The notes: generated from the sequence alone by a model not told the origin. Shown: positions 1 through 8,181, numbered from the stretch's first letter. The stretch is DNA of 64,000 bases from Intrasporangium oryzae NRRL B-24470 (GCF_000576595.1 NZ_AWSA01000001.1:1-64000), one strand, 5' to 3'. Made by a program: numbers and translations.

Positions 1-541
1 TCTCGGACGGTGTCGGGGCGGCCAGGTCCGCGCCCACGACGGTCGGGGCGATGGCACTCGGCAGGCCCTCGGCGTGGTCGCGGCGGGCCGAGCTGACCTC
101 GACGGGCTCGTTCGGCGACAGGAGGGGCGTGCCGCTGCGCCGGCGGCGCTCGCCGCTCGCCCGCTCGGCCCCCGCGGCGAAGGCCCCTCGCACCGGTCGT
201 CGGGCGGTGGCCCTCGAGGTGTGGGTCTCGGAGCTGCTGTTCCCGGAGGTCATGCTCCCCTTCGATGCTTCGGCGTGTTGCGCGCCGCCCGCCCTCGATG
301 CCTTCGTCGTCCTCGTCGCCTTCGTCGCCGTCGTCTCCGTGTCGCCCGTGGCACCGGCCGGCCGCGCCGGGGCCTTCCGGGCGGCCGCCTTCTTGGTCGT
401 GCCCCTGGTGGACGTCGACGGCCCCGCCGAGGCCTTCGACGTGTCCTTCGCGGTGTCCTTCGACGTGTCCTTCGCGGTGTCCTTCGCGGTGTCCGTCGGC
501 GAGGCCTTGGCGCCGGTCTTGCGTGCCTTGGGCGGCGTCAC
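1..541 (-). CDS. Truncated gene with Ala/Lys/Thr-rich N-terminus, possible acyltransferase
   Basis: An open frame runs off the left edge. It starts at a GTG (541-539) that overlaps the TGA of the upstream epimerase gene (540-538) as GTGA, so the two are probably translationally coupled. About 180 codons are visible. The first ~60 residues are low-complexity, rich in Lys, Ala and Thr, with short repeats of the type KDTAKDTSK, resembling histone-H1-like tails. No catalytic domain lies inside the window. In M. tuberculosis the gene after the equivalent epimerase (Rv0501) is Rv0502, a lysophospholipid acyltransferase family protein. That identity is inferred from gene order only; the open frame and the overlap are seen. 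Confidence 0.6.
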   Translation of the reverse strand, partial: MTPPKARKTGAKASPTDTAKDTAKDTSKDTAKDTSKASAGPSTSTRGTTKKAAARKAPARPAGATGDTETTATKATRTTKASRAGGAQHAEASKGSMTSGNSSSETHTSRATARRPVRGAFAAGAERASGERRRRSGTPLLSPNEPVEVSSARRDHAEGLPSAIAPTVVGADLAAPTPSE

Positions 542-1584
542 GGCTGGATCCTGTCGAAGACGCGCCCGATGGCGGCCGCGGTGACCTCGGCGGCGTCGCT
601 GACCACGTCACCCACGCCGTCGACCCCGGGGACAGCCGGTCGCAGGTAACGCACGTAGTCCTCGAACGCCTCACGCGTCGTGAACTGCGGTTCGAAACCG
701 AGGACGGTCCGCATCCGGGTCGTGTCGAGCCCCCGGCCGAAGGCGAGGAAGGTGAGCTGGTCGGCGGAGAAGTCGGCGAGACCGCTCCTCTTGACGATGG
801 AGCCGATCATCCCGGCGGCGGCGAGTGGCACGGGAAGGATCGGGCGACGGGCGATCGCCGCACACTGCGTGACCGTGAGGAAGCCCTCGCCCGCGACGTT
901 GACGATGCCGACGGAGGGGCCGGTCGTCGCGAGGATCATCGCGGCCGTCGCGTCGTCCTCGTGGACGAACTGGAACCGCGCGTCGAAGCCGAGCGGGACC
1001 GGGACGAGCGAGAGCGCGAAGTAGTCGGTGAACGCGGTGCGGATGCTCGGGCCGATGACATTGGCGAAGCGGAGCATCGTGATCTCGACGTCGGGCCGGC
1101 GCCGGGAGAAGCCACGGACGTAGCCCTCGACCTCGACGGAGTCCTTGCCGAACCCGGTGCGAGGCATCGACTTGGGGTTCATGTCCTCGGTGAACATCGC
1201 GGGGTCGCGCGGCGAGGAGCCGTAGACCGCTGCGGAGGACTTGACGACGAGCCGTTGGACCGTCTCGGACTTCTGGCACGCGGCGAGCAGCTGCATCGTG
1301 CCGATGACGTTGATCTCCTTCTGCGTCACCCGGCCACCGGTGTCCTTGGGGGTGGCGATGACGTTCATGTGCACGACGGTGTCGACGCCGGCCTGGGCCA
1401 TGATCCGCCCGATCATCGGGTTGCGGATGTCGGCCCGGACGAACTCGGTCCGTCCGATGGAGTGCCGTGGCGGGACGACGTCGACGCCGAGGATCCGCTC
1501 GATCGTGGGGTCGGCGCTGAGGCGCCGGGCGAAGAGGCCGCCGAGGTAGCGGGACACGCCCGTGACCAGCACGACCTTCGCCAT
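538..1584 (-). CDS. NAD-dependent epimerase/dehydratase (extended SDR, Rv0501-like)
   Basis: A 348-residue extended short-chain dehydrogenase. The N-terminus starts directly with a Rossmann strand (KVVLVTGVSRYLGG) carrying the modified TGxxxxxG nucleotide loop. AVYGSS lies where the catalytic serine and the Y of the YxxxK region are expected, and LRFANVIGPS is typical of the sugar-epimerase branch. The start ATG has a good Shine-Dalgarno (AGGAGG, 5 nt spacing). The order HTH protein, 32-residue basic protein, epimerase, downstream gene matches M. tuberculosis Rv0500A-Rv0502. The substrate is unknown; nucleotide-sugar epimerase or oxidoreductase is a family-level assignment. Confidence 0.85.
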   Translation of the reverse strand: MAKVVLVTGVSRYLGGLFARRLSADPTIERILGVDVVPPRHSIGRTEFVRADIRNPMIGRIMAQAGVDTVVHMNVIATPKDTGGRVTQKEINVIGTMQLLAACQKSETVQRLVVKSSAAVYGSSPRDPAMFTEDMNPKSMPRTGFGKDSVEVEGYVRGFSRRRPDVEITMLRFANVIGPSIRTAFTDYFALSLVPVPLGFDARFQFVHEDDATAAMILATTGPSVGIVNVAGEGFLTVTQCAAIARRPILPVPLAAAGMIGSIVKRSGLADFSADQLTFLAFGRGLDTTRMRTVLGFEPQFTTREAFEDYVRYLRPAVPGVDGVGDVVSDAAEVTAAAIGRVFDRIQP

Positions 1585-1798
1585 CGGCTCCTCCTGTCGT
1601 CGCTGTCGCCCAACGGGCCCGGCGGGGCCTCACGACCCTGCACATGCAGCCTACCGAGAGGTAGCACCCTCGGCGCCCACCCGTCCGTCGTTTGTGGCCG
1701 GTCTCGCACGGGACGCGCCCGGCATACGCCTAGAAACGCGAACGACCCTCGCCCCGGAGAGGGCAAGGGCCGAGAGCGTGCGGGTCAGCCCGCGACGA

Positions 1799-1897
1799 TC
1801 ACTTCTTGTTGCGACGCTGGTGACGCGTCTTGCGCAGCAGCTTGCGGTGCTTCTTCTTCGCCATCCGCTTGCGGCGCTTCTTGATGACAGAGCCCAT
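1799..1897 (-). CDS. Small basic ribosomal protein of the bS22 / AURKAIP1-COX24 (mS38) family
   Basis: A 32-residue protein made almost entirely of Lys, Arg and His, beginning [19 protein letters not shown] and ending RRNKK. This is the pattern of the small actinobacterial protein called bS22 in mycobacterial ribosome structures (AURKAIP1/COX24 domain, related to mitochondrial mS38), which binds 16S rRNA near the decoding region. It lies between the HTH gene and the epimerase as in mycobacteria (Rv0500B). It is very short but the sequence is highly diagnostic. Confidence 0.9.
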   Translation of the reverse strand: MGSVIKKRRKRMAKKKHRKLLRKTRHQRRNKK

Positions 1898-2090
1898 GGT
1901 TGTCCTTGATCCGTTTGACTGTGCGATGTGCCGACCTGCGCCGACAGACCGTCAGAAAGAGGGAAAGTCGAACCAAGAGCCGAACAGAACCCACAGCGTA
2001 GCGCGTGCAACGCCAGGACCTCAAAAGCGCTACCACATCGTCTGTCGGCGGCGCCGAGCGTGGGGCGCGCGTGGGGCGTGCGGGGAACGG

Positions 2091-2129
2091 CGAGGGGCGG
2101 TCCGGGTCGATGACCCGAACCGCCCCTCG
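2091..2129 (-). terminator. Strong hairpin after the HTH gene
   Basis: A near-perfect inverted repeat with 18-nt arms (one mismatch: CGAGGGGCGGT then CGGGTC, mirrored) around a 3-nt loop. It sits just after the stop of the HTH protein gene and before the small ribosomal protein gene. There is no U-tract, as is common for actinobacterial terminators. It probably ends or attenuates transcription from the HTH gene. Confidence 0.7.
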
Positions 2130-2144
2130 TCCGGCGGAACCGGT

Positions 2145-2345
2145 TCACGCGGTGTCGATGAAGGACGTCTGGAGATAGGTGTGCACCGCATCCTCCGGGA
2201 CCCGGAAGGAGCGACCGACGCGAACTGCGGGAAGGTCCCCGCCGTGGACGAGCCGGTACACCGTCATCTTCGACACCCGCATGATCGAGGCGACCTCGGC
2301 AACGGTCAGGAACCGCACCTCGGAGAGCTGACGCTCGTTCGTCAT
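2145..2345 (-). CDS. Excisionase-type helix-turn-helix protein (Rv0500A-like)
   Basis: A 66-residue protein of the MerR/excisionase (BldC-like) winged-helix class. FLTVAEVASIMRVSKMTVYR forms the recognition helix-turn-helix, followed by LPAVRVGRSFRVPEDAV, the typical wing. I chose ATG 2345 (MTNERQ), preceded by GGGG; a GTG 24 nt upstream is possible. The gene precedes the small ribosomal protein and epimerase genes as in mycobacteria. It is probably a DNA-binding regulator; its target is not evident here. Confidence 0.85.
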   Translation of the reverse strand: MTNERQLSEVRFLTVAEVASIMRVSKMTVYRLVHGGDLPAVRVGRSFRVPEDAVHTYLQTSFIDTA

Positions 2346-2533
2346 GTTGACCCCGATCTGTTGGGGCACTCGCGTGTCGCCGGCTTCCCCTCCGGCGAAA
2401 CATCACGCACGTGCAGGAGTCAACACTAGGGGCAGATGTGACGGGAGGGGAAGTGCCGAAAAGAGTAAGACCTTTGGCGCGCAAGGCGACACGCCGGAAC
2501 GATCCCTGCGGATCTCCCGACATGTCGGACTAT

Positions 2534-3928
2534 TCACGGCACGAGTCGGTTCAGGTCCCTCGGGAACAGCGTCACCTCGCGGATGTTCTCTGCTCCCGTG
2601 AGGCGCCCGACCCACCTTTCCAGACCGATGGCAAACCCGCCGTGCGGAGGCATCCCGTGCTCGAACGCGTCGAGGTAGCCGCCGAGCAGCGCGGGGTCGG
2701 TCCCGGTCCGCCCCAGGGCCGCCGCGTAGTCGCTCGGCCGGTGGAGTCGCTGGCCGCCGGTCGTCAGCTCGAGCCCGCGGAAGAGCAGGTCGAAGCTGTT
2801 GCTCCACCGCTCGTCCCCCGGCTGCGGATGGGTGTAGAAGGGCCGCTTCGCCATCGGGTACCCCTCCACCGCGAGGAAGTCCGAGCCGTATGCCGCCCGC
2901 GCCCACTCGCTCAGGGCTCGCTCGTGCGCCGGGCTGAGGTCGGGCTCGTCCGGGTCGGCGCCGACCTTGGCGAGCGCGTCCCGGAAGTGAATGACCGGGA
3001 TCTCCTCGGGCACGGAGGGCAGGTCGACGTCGAGGAGCGCAGCGGCCTCAGCGGCATACGTCCTGACGGCGTCGACCATCCCGGCGAGCGCGGCGCGGAG
3101 CACGCCGAGGACGTCACGGTGGTCGCGGATGAAGCCGAGCTCCGCGTCCATCGAGGTGTACTGCGCGAGGTGGCGCACGGTGTCGTGGGGCTCGGCCCGG
3201 AACACCGGCCCGATTTCGAAGACGCGCTCGAAGACTCCGACGAGCATCTGCTTGTAGAGCTGGGGGCTCTGCGCGAGGTAGGCCGTGCGGCCGAAGTAGT
3301 CGACCGTGAAGACGTTGGCCCCCGACTCGGTCGCCGTGCCGACCAGCTTGGGGGTCGCGATCTCGGTGAACTCGAGCGCCCCGAGCGCCTCGCGGAACCC
3401 GCGCATCGAGGCGCTCGCGAGCTGCCAGGCCGCCCGGTGCCGCGGGTGGCGCAGCGTCACGGCCGCATGGTCGAGGTGGGTCGGCAGACCCGCCCCGAAC
3501 GTCGGGCGCCACAGCTCCGTGGGTGGCGCCACGGCCGGCTCGGTGAGGGCGACGACGGTCGGCTCGACGAGCTCCGCACCGCCGGGCGCGGACGCGTTGA
3601 GGCTGACGGTGCCCGTCACCTCGACGACGGTCTCCTCGGGCAGGTCCTGGAGCTGCCCGACCGTCGCCGGGTCCTTGATGACGACCTGCGCGAGGCCGGA
3701 GCGGTCGCGCAGCACGAGGAACGTCACGCTCGACAGGACACGCCTGCGGTGGACCCAGCCGCGGAGCGTGGCCGGCGCTGCGTCGCCGAGGGTTGCAAGC
3801 TCACGCGCGAGGGTTCGCCCGGTGACTGTCGTGGTGGGTGGTGTCGCGGTCGTCGTCGTGGTTGCCGCGTCGGTCGTCGTGGTTGCGCGAGCCGGTTGCT
3901 CGCCTGCTGACTGCTGGATGTGGTGCAT
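2534..3928 (-). CDS. Archaeal-type aspartyl-tRNA synthetase (AspRS2 / aspartate-tRNA(Asn) ligase)
   Basis: A 464-residue class IIb aminoacyl-tRNA synthetase. A Thr/Ala-rich N-terminal stretch of ~38 residues is followed by an OB-fold anticodon-binding domain (~40-150) and the catalytic domain. Motif 2 is around FEIGPVFRAEP and motif 3 at GGFAIGLERWVGRLTG. The ending NIREVTLFPRDLNRL matches archaeal/eukaryotic AspRS, and the length fits that class rather than the ~590-residue bacterial AspRS. Such enzymes can be discriminating, or can charge tRNA-Asn for GatCAB; I cannot tell which. ATG 3928 has an excellent SD (AGGAGGTG), which the leader appears able to sequester. A housekeeping bacterial aspS is presumably elsewhere. 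Confidence 0.85.
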   Translation of the reverse strand: MHHIQQSAGEQPARATTTTDAATTTTTATPPTTTVTGRTLARELATLGDAAPATLRGWVHRRRVLSSVTFLVLRDRSGLAQVVIKDPATVGQLQDLPEETVVEVTGTVSLNASAPGGAELVEPTVVALTEPAVAPPTELWRPTFGAGLPTHLDHAAVTLRHPRHRAAWQLASASMRGFREALGALEFTEIATPKLVGTATESGANVFTVDYFGRTAYLAQSPQLYKQMLVGVFERVFEIGPVFRAEPHDTVRHLAQYTSMDAELGFIRDHRDVLGVLRAALAGMVDAVRTYAAEAAALLDVDLPSVPEEIPVIHFRDALAKVGADPDEPDLSPAHERALSEWARAAYGSDFLAVEGYPMAKRPFYTHPQPGDERWSNSFDLLFRGLELTTGGQRLHRPSDYAAALGRTGTDPALLGGYLDAFEHGMPPHGGFAIGLERWVGRLTGAENIREVTLFPRDLNRLVP

Positions 3929-4075
3929 ACCTTCACCTCCTGGGATCGAGCCCCGGAGGTGTGGGCGATGGGGAATGTCGCTGTGCCACCACACCTTCGC
4001 CGCCGCGAGAGTGCGGTCGGCCTCTTGTCGTGCTCGGCTCAGGATCGTCAGGCCCGTCATCGCCGTGCGACAAGG
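3929..4075 (-). promoter_or_regulatory. Probable translational T-box riboswitch for the AspRS gene
   Basis: On the minus strand the leader has a short Stem-I-like hairpin (CTTGTCG at 4074-4068 pairing with CGACAAG at 4029-4023, inner CGGC/GCCG) whose loop contains GAC and GAT aspartate triplets. Downstream is TGGCACAGCGAC (3988-3977), close to the T-box core TGGNACCGCG. It is flanked by AGGTGTGG (3996-3989) and CCACACCT (3964-3957), which form an antisequestrator. The overlapping CACCTCC (3961-3955) can instead pair perfectly with the SD GGAGGTG (3940-3934). The mutually exclusive pairings match translational T-boxes of actinobacterial ileS genes. The specifier codon itself is not resolved. 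Confidence 0.7.
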
Positions 4076-4136
4076 GTGGCATGGGTGCTGTCCGCCCGAC
4101 AACCCGGATTCCTCCCCGGAACGGCACCGCCCGGAT

Positions 4137-4240
4137 CCACAACAACTCCGCCCGGGCGAAGAACCTCCGGCCGTTCGGGCACCAAACCCCACAACAACTC
4201 CGCCCCGGCGAAGAACGTCCGGCGCCACGCCAGGTGAATT
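4137..4240. repeat. Two copies of a ~51-bp repeat, left of the IS30 element
   Basis: Two copies share CACAACAACTCCGCCC and GGCGAAGAAC, each followed by a variable TCCGGC... segment. Two more copies lie right of the insertion sequence, so the element appears to have landed inside a four-copy array. Diverged relatives occur at 20442-20523 and 26808-26890. No coding role is evident. Confidence 0.8.
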
Positions 4241-4245
4241 CAAGT

Positions 4246-5517
4246 GGTCGTTGCAACACCCCTGTTGAAGGGGTTGTCAAGCACATGGATGGTTCACGGG
4301 TGCGTCAGGGTCGGGTCCGGACCCGGCGGGAGGAGGTGTCCCGGTTCTGGGAGCAGCTGCTGGTGTGTGGCTCGGTGGAGCAGGCGGCGACACGCGCGGG
4401 GATCGCGGCGGCGACGGGCCGGACGATCGTGCATCAGGCTGGCGGGGTGCGCCCCCGCCTGAAGGAGCCCTCGGGCCGGTATCTGTCGTTTCGTGAGCGG
4501 GAGCTGATCGCGCTATGGCGTGGCGGGGGCAGCGGGGTGCGCGAGATCGCCCGGTGGCTCGGGCGCGACCCGGGCACGGTCAGCCGCGAGCTGGCCCGCA
4601 ACGGGCGCAGCCACTCGCGCGGCCCGGCCAGCGGGCGGGGGCCGCGGCAGGTTCCGTACCTGGCGTCGGTGGCGCAGGACCGGGCCGAGCGGGCGGGCGC
4701 CCGCCCGAAGCCGCGCAAGCTGGCCGGGAACCCGAGGCTGGCCCGGTGCGTGCGCAAGAAGCTGGCGAAGCGGTGGAGCCCGGAGCAGGTCAGCGCCTGG
4801 CTGACCCGCCGGTACCCGCACGATAGGAGCATGCAGGTCAGCCACGAGACGATCTACCAGTCGCTGTACGTGCAGGGACGTGGTGGGCTCAACCGGGAGC
4901 TGGTCACGGCGCTGCGCACCGGGCGCGCGGTGCGTAAGCCCCGCCGGCGCGAGGGGCAGCGCCGGGCCCGGGTCCCGGCCGAGCTGCTGATCAGCCAGCG
5001 GCCGGCCGAGGCCGAAGACCGGGCCGTGCCCGGGCACTGGGAAGGGGATCTGATCCTCGGCAAGGACGGCGCGTCGGCGATCGGCACCCTGGTCGAGCGG
5101 ACCACCCGGTTCACGATGCTGCTGCACCTGCCCGGCGCGCACGACGCCCTGGCCGTGCGTGACGCCATGGGCAGAGCCATCCCGGCCCTGCCCCGGCAGC
5201 TGTGGCGCTCCCTCACCTGGGACCAGGGCAGCGAGATGGTCGGGGCCCACCTGCAGATCCGGATCGAGGACGGGCTGCCGATCTACTTCTGTGACCCCCA
5301 CTCACCGTGGCAGCGCGGCAGCAACGAGAACACCAATGGCCTGCTGCGTCAGTACTTCCCCAAGGGCACCAACCTGTCGGTGCACACCGTCGAACACCTC
5401 ACCGCGGTCGCCGCTGAACTCAACGGCAGACCCCGCAAAACCCTGGGCTGGGACACCCCAGCCCAAGCCCTTGCCAAGCTACTGTCACCACCACAAGCCA
5501 CCGGTGTTGCAACGACC
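4246..5517 (+). mobile_element. IS30-family insertion sequence, apparently complete
   Basis: The 1272-bp element is bounded by perfect 15-bp inverted repeats, GGTCGTTGCAACACC at 4246-4260 and its complement at 5503-5517. The inner flanks are only partly similar. It carries one transposase gene that ends just past the right repeat. I see no clear target duplication longer than 2-3 bp, which is normal for IS30. The octamer GTATGCCG, common elsewhere, is absent inside it, consistent with later arrival. Confidence 0.85.
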
Positions 5518-5523
5518 CCCTGA
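4285..5523 (+). CDS. IS30-family transposase
   Basis: A 412-residue transposase. An N-terminal HTH_38-type DNA-binding region (LSFRERELIALWRGG, then VREIARWLGRDPGTVSREL) is followed by the rve/DDE catalytic domain. The DDE motif is visible as D in HWEGDLILGK, D in LTWDQGSEM and E in WQRGSNENTNGLLRQYFPKG, the IS30 signature. The length is usual for the family and the frame is intact, so the element could be active. I chose ATG 4285; the frame is open further upstream, but that lies outside the left terminal repeat. The stop (5521-5523) lies 6 bp beyond the right inverted repeat. Confidence 0.9.
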   Translation: MDGSRVRQGRVRTRREEVSRFWEQLLVCGSVEQAATRAGIAAATGRTIVHQAGGVRPRLKEPSGRYLSFRERELIALWRGGGSGVREIARWLGRDPGTVSRELARNGRSHSRGPASGRGPRQVPYLASVAQDRAERAGARPKPRKLAGNPRLARCVRKKLAKRWSPEQVSAWLTRRYPHDRSMQVSHETIYQSLYVQGRGGLNRELVTALRTGRAVRKPRRREGQRRARVPAELLISQRPAEAEDRAVPGHWEGDLILGKDGASAIGTLVERTTRFTMLLHLPGAHDALAVRDAMGRAIPALPRQLWRSLTWDQGSEMVGAHLQIRIEDGLPIYFCDPHSPWQRGSNENTNGLLRQYFPKGTNLSVHTVEHLTAVAAELNGRPRKTLGWDTPAQALAKLLSPPQATGVATTP

Positions 5524-5529
5524 ACCCAA

Positions 5530-5634
5530 GCCACCAAACCCCACAACAACTCCGCCCCGGCGAAGAACCTCCAGCGCCACGCCACCAAACCCCACAAGAA
5601 CTCCGCCCCGGCGAAGAACCTCGAGCGCCACGCC
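5530..5634. repeat. Two copies of the 51-bp repeat, right of the IS30 element
   Basis: Direct repeats of period 51 bp begin GCCACCAAACCCCACAA at 5530 and 5581 and share CTCCGCCCCGGCGAAGAACC. They are nearly identical to each other and to the copies left of the IS. They occupy the space between the transposase and the end of acuC; no gene is seen in 5524-5674. Confidence 0.85.
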
Positions 5635-5674
5635 ATGACGCGCGGGGGAGGGGAACGGCCCCAGACGGCGAAGA

Positions 5675-6871
5675 TCAGTCGAAGTGGATGTCGAGGCCGT
5701 GGTGGGGGAAGACCGCGGTGCGCGTCGCCATGATCGCGCGGTCGACCTCGCTCCCCGGGTCGTAGCCCATCTCCCAGGACCGCCACCACAGCGGGCCGTC
5801 CTCGGCGGTCAGGTCGCCCATCCGTCGGGGACCGGGTCGGCCGAAGAGCCGCTGGACGTGCTCGCGCCAGTCCTCGGGAATCTCCGCCGACGTCTTGATC
5901 GGCACGTGCGCGGCGATCGCGGTCAGGTGCGTCCACGTCCGCGGCACGACGTCCACGACCTCGTAGCCGCCCCCGCCGAGTGCGACCCACCGCCCGTCGC
6001 ACACGTCGTGGGCGAGTCGGTGCATCGCCTCAGCAGCCGACCGCTGGGCGTCGACGGTGATGGCGAAGTGCGCGAGCGGGTCCTCGGCGTGCGTGTCGCA
6101 CCCGTGCTGCGTCACGAGCACGTCGGGCTTGAACGACCGGACGAGGGCGGGCACGGTCGCGTGGATCGCGCGCAGCCAGCCGGCATCGGAGAGACCGGGC
6201 GGCAGGGACACGTTGACGGCGTAGCCCTCGGCGCCGGGCCCGCCGATGTCGGTGGGCCAGCCGGTGCCCGGGAAGAGCGCCCGGCCGGTCTCGTGCACGG
6301 AGATCGTCAGCACGCGCGGGTCGTCCCAGAAGATCCGCTCGACGCCGTCGCCGTGGTGGACGTCGAGATCGACGTAGGCGACGCGCTTCGCGCCGTTCGC
6401 GAGCAGCCAGCGGATGCCGACGGCGATGTCGTTGTAGACGCAGAAGCCGCTCGCCTTGCCGGGCATCGCGTGGTGGAGTCCACCGGTGAAGTTCACCCCG
6501 TGCCTGGTCTCCCCTTCCCAGACGCCGCGGCAGATGTCGACGGTGCCCCGCACCACCCGCGCGCTGGCGTCGTGCATGCCGACGAACGCGGGGTCGTCCT
6601 CGGTGCCGAGGCCGTATGCCGGGTCAGCCGTCTCCGGGTCGACCGACGCCGCCCGGACCGCCGCGATGTAGTCGGCGTCGTGGACCGTCTCGAGGAGCGC
6701 GTCGTCGGCGATGTCGGCCCCGACGCGCTCGACGCCGTCGGCATCGAAGACGCCCAGCGCGTCGCAGAGCCGCGCGGTGAGGTCGAGACGGACCGGTGCC
6801 ATGGGATGGGTCGGCCCGAAGTCGTAGTGGGTGAAGGAGTCGTCCCAGACGACCCGGGCCTGAGTTGGCAT
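5675..6871 (-). CDS. acuC: AcuC-type acetoin utilization / class I histone deacetylase-like protein
   Basis: A 398-residue arginase/deacetylase-fold protein. FTGGLHHAMPGKASGFCVYNDIAV carries the paired His and the metal-site region, and YVDLDVHHGDGVE supplies the Asp and His zinc ligands. ALGGGGYE closes the site, as in AcuC/HDAC enzymes. AcuC homologues deacetylate acetyl-CoA synthetase or similar targets and are cytoplasmic. There is no SD before ATG 6871, but TAGCGT lies 7 nt upstream, so the mRNA is probably leaderless. The gene is divergent from the TrkA-type gene, with 55 bp between starts. Confidence 0.88.
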   Translation of the reverse strand: MPTQARVVWDDSFTHYDFGPTHPMAPVRLDLTARLCDALGVFDADGVERVGADIADDALLETVHDADYIAAVRAASVDPETADPAYGLGTEDDPAFVGMHDASARVVRGTVDICRGVWEGETRHGVNFTGGLHHAMPGKASGFCVYNDIAVGIRWLLANGAKRVAYVDLDVHHGDGVERIFWDDPRVLTISVHETGRALFPGTGWPTDIGGPGAEGYAVNVSLPPGLSDAGWLRAIHATVPALVRSFKPDVLVTQHGCDTHAEDPLAHFAITVDAQRSAAEAMHRLAHDVCDGRWVALGGGGYEVVDVVPRTWTHLTAIAAHVPIKTSAEIPEDWREHVQRLFGRPGPRRMGDLTAEDGPLWWRSWEMGYDPGSEVDRAIMATRTAVFPHHGLDIHFD

Positions 6872-6878
6872 GATTGAG

Positions 6879-6884
6879 ACGCTA
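6879..6884 (-). promoter_or_regulatory. -10 hexamer TAGCGT for leaderless acuC
   Basis: TAGCGT on the minus strand ends 7 nt before the acuC ATG, which would place transcription initiation at or next to the start codon. Confidence 0.5.
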
Positions 6885-6926
6885 TCGCGTCCCACGACGC
6901 GCCAACGCTCGACGGAGGTAATGCCC

Positions 6927-7595
6927 ATGGGCCGCAACCGGCTCTTCGACGACGACGTGCTCGTCATCGGGCTCGGACGATTCGGCTCGGCCGTCGCCCT
7001 CGAGCTGACCAGGCTCGGGCATCGGGTCATCGCGGTCGAGCGCGACAGCTCCATCGCGGAGTCGTACGTCAACAAGGTCGCCAAGATCGTCCATGCCGAC
7101 ATGGCGCACGCGTCTGCGCTCGACATGATCCGCGACGCAGGTCCCAAGATCGCCATCGTCGGCATCGGCTCGTCGGTCGAGTCGTCGGTCCTCGCCTGCG
7201 CCAACCTCGTCGACGCCGGCGTGCCCGCGATCTGGGCCAAGGCCCTCAGCCCCGAGCACAAGCGGATCCTCGAGCGGATCGGGGTCCACCACGTCATCTC
7301 CCCGGAGGCCGACTCGGGCCGGAGGGTCGCCCACCTCGTCAACGGCAAGCTGCTCGACTACATCGAGTTCGACGACGGTTTCGCCATCGTCAAGATCAAG
7401 CCGCCGGCCGAGACCATCGGCTTCACGCTCGAGCAGAGCCAGGTGCGGCGCAAGTACGGCGTCACCGTGGTCGGCGTCAAGGCGCCCGGCGAGGACTTCA
7501 CGTATGCCGTCCCCCAGACGAAGATCTCGGCCCACCACATGCTCATCGTGAGCGGGCCGACCGAGCTCTGCGAGCGGTTCGCCGCGCGCCCCTGA
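6927..7595 (+). CDS. TrkA/KtrA-type potassium channel regulatory (RCK) protein
   Basis: A 222-residue cytoplasmic protein. An N-terminal RCK_N Rossmann domain with VLVIGLGRFGSAVALEL (GxGxxG) and an acidic residue after the second strand (VIAVERD) is followed by a C-terminal RCK_C domain from about residue 135. KtrA/TrkA proteins bind nucleotide and gate a TrkH/KtrB-type K+ channel. No channel gene is adjacent here. I chose ATG 6927 because GGAGG lies 8 nt upstream; ATG 6921 is only 2 nt from that SD. Confidence 0.87.
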   Translation: MGRNRLFDDDVLVIGLGRFGSAVALELTRLGHRVIAVERDSSIAESYVNKVAKIVHADMAHASALDMIRDAGPKIAIVGIGSSVESSVLACANLVDAGVPAIWAKALSPEHKRILERIGVHHVISPEADSGRRVAHLVNGKLLDYIEFDDGFAIVKIKPPAETIGFTLEQSQVRRKYGVTVVGVKAPGEDFTYAVPQTKISAHHMLIVSGPTELCERFAARP

Positions 7596-7662
7596 GCGCC
7601 GGGAGCGGCCACCGACGCCTCACCGCGGCCCTGGCGGGCCCGACGGCTGCGGGTTCAGGGAC

Positions 7663-8181
7663 TCAGGTGCGGCCCGGGTCGTCACCGAGCGCGAGGACCA
7701 TGGCGATCTCCTCGTCGCCGTCCTCCTCGCTGACCACGCCCATCGGGCGGCGGTACTCCGTTGGCCGGAAGCCCATGCCGCTGGCGAAGGCGACGGCTCG
7801 GCCGTTCTCGGTGCCGACCCAGTAGACGAGCTGCTTGTGCCCGCGCGCGCGGGCGCGCTCGGCGGTGTCCTTGACCAGCCGCGTGGCCACGCCGACGCCA
7901 CGCGCCTCGGGATGCACCCAGAGTCCGAACAGCTCGCCCGCGGCGGAGTCGGTGGCCGCGGCGCTGCCGAGGCTGACGACCCCGACCGCCCGCCCGTCGA
8001 TCTCGGCGACGAGCCGCTCGGACCGGTTCATGCGCTCACGCCACAGCGCCTCGTCATAGCTTTCCTCCTCCGCGGCGGTCGCCACGAAGGCTTCGGGCGA
8101 CTCGCGAAGGGCTTCGAGACGCACCGAGCGGTAGTGCTGCCAGTCGTCCTCCCCCAAGGGGCGCACGGTGATCTCGCTCAT
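7663..8181 (-). CDS. GNAT family N-acetyltransferase
   Basis: A 172-residue single-domain GNAT protein. The acetyl-CoA-binding motif A is visible at LWVHPEARGVGVATRLV, followed by the motif B region with the usual GF (GMGFRPTEY). It begins ITVRPLGEDDWQHYRSVRLEALRESPEAF, strikingly like the next GNAT downstream on the same strand (DDWESHRDIRLEMLREAPDAF), so the two are probably old duplicates. The substrate is unknown. The 159 bp upstream hold no gene, only one GTATGCCG-type octamer at 8306. Confidence 0.85.
   Translation of the reverse strand: MSEITVRPLGEDDWQHYRSVRLEALRESPEAFVATAAEEESYDEALWRERMNRSERLVAEIDGRAVGVVSLGSAAATDSAAGELFGLWVHPEARGVGVATRLVKDTAERARARGHKQLVYWVGTENGRAVAFASGMGFRPTEYRRPMGVVSEEDGDEEIAMVLALGDDPGRT

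Noticed and set aside
265..1884. Long open frames on the strand opposite the epimerase and many other genes
   Set aside because: They are GC-rich mirror frames with Arg/Pro/Ala-biased translations and no domain, RBS or homology pattern.
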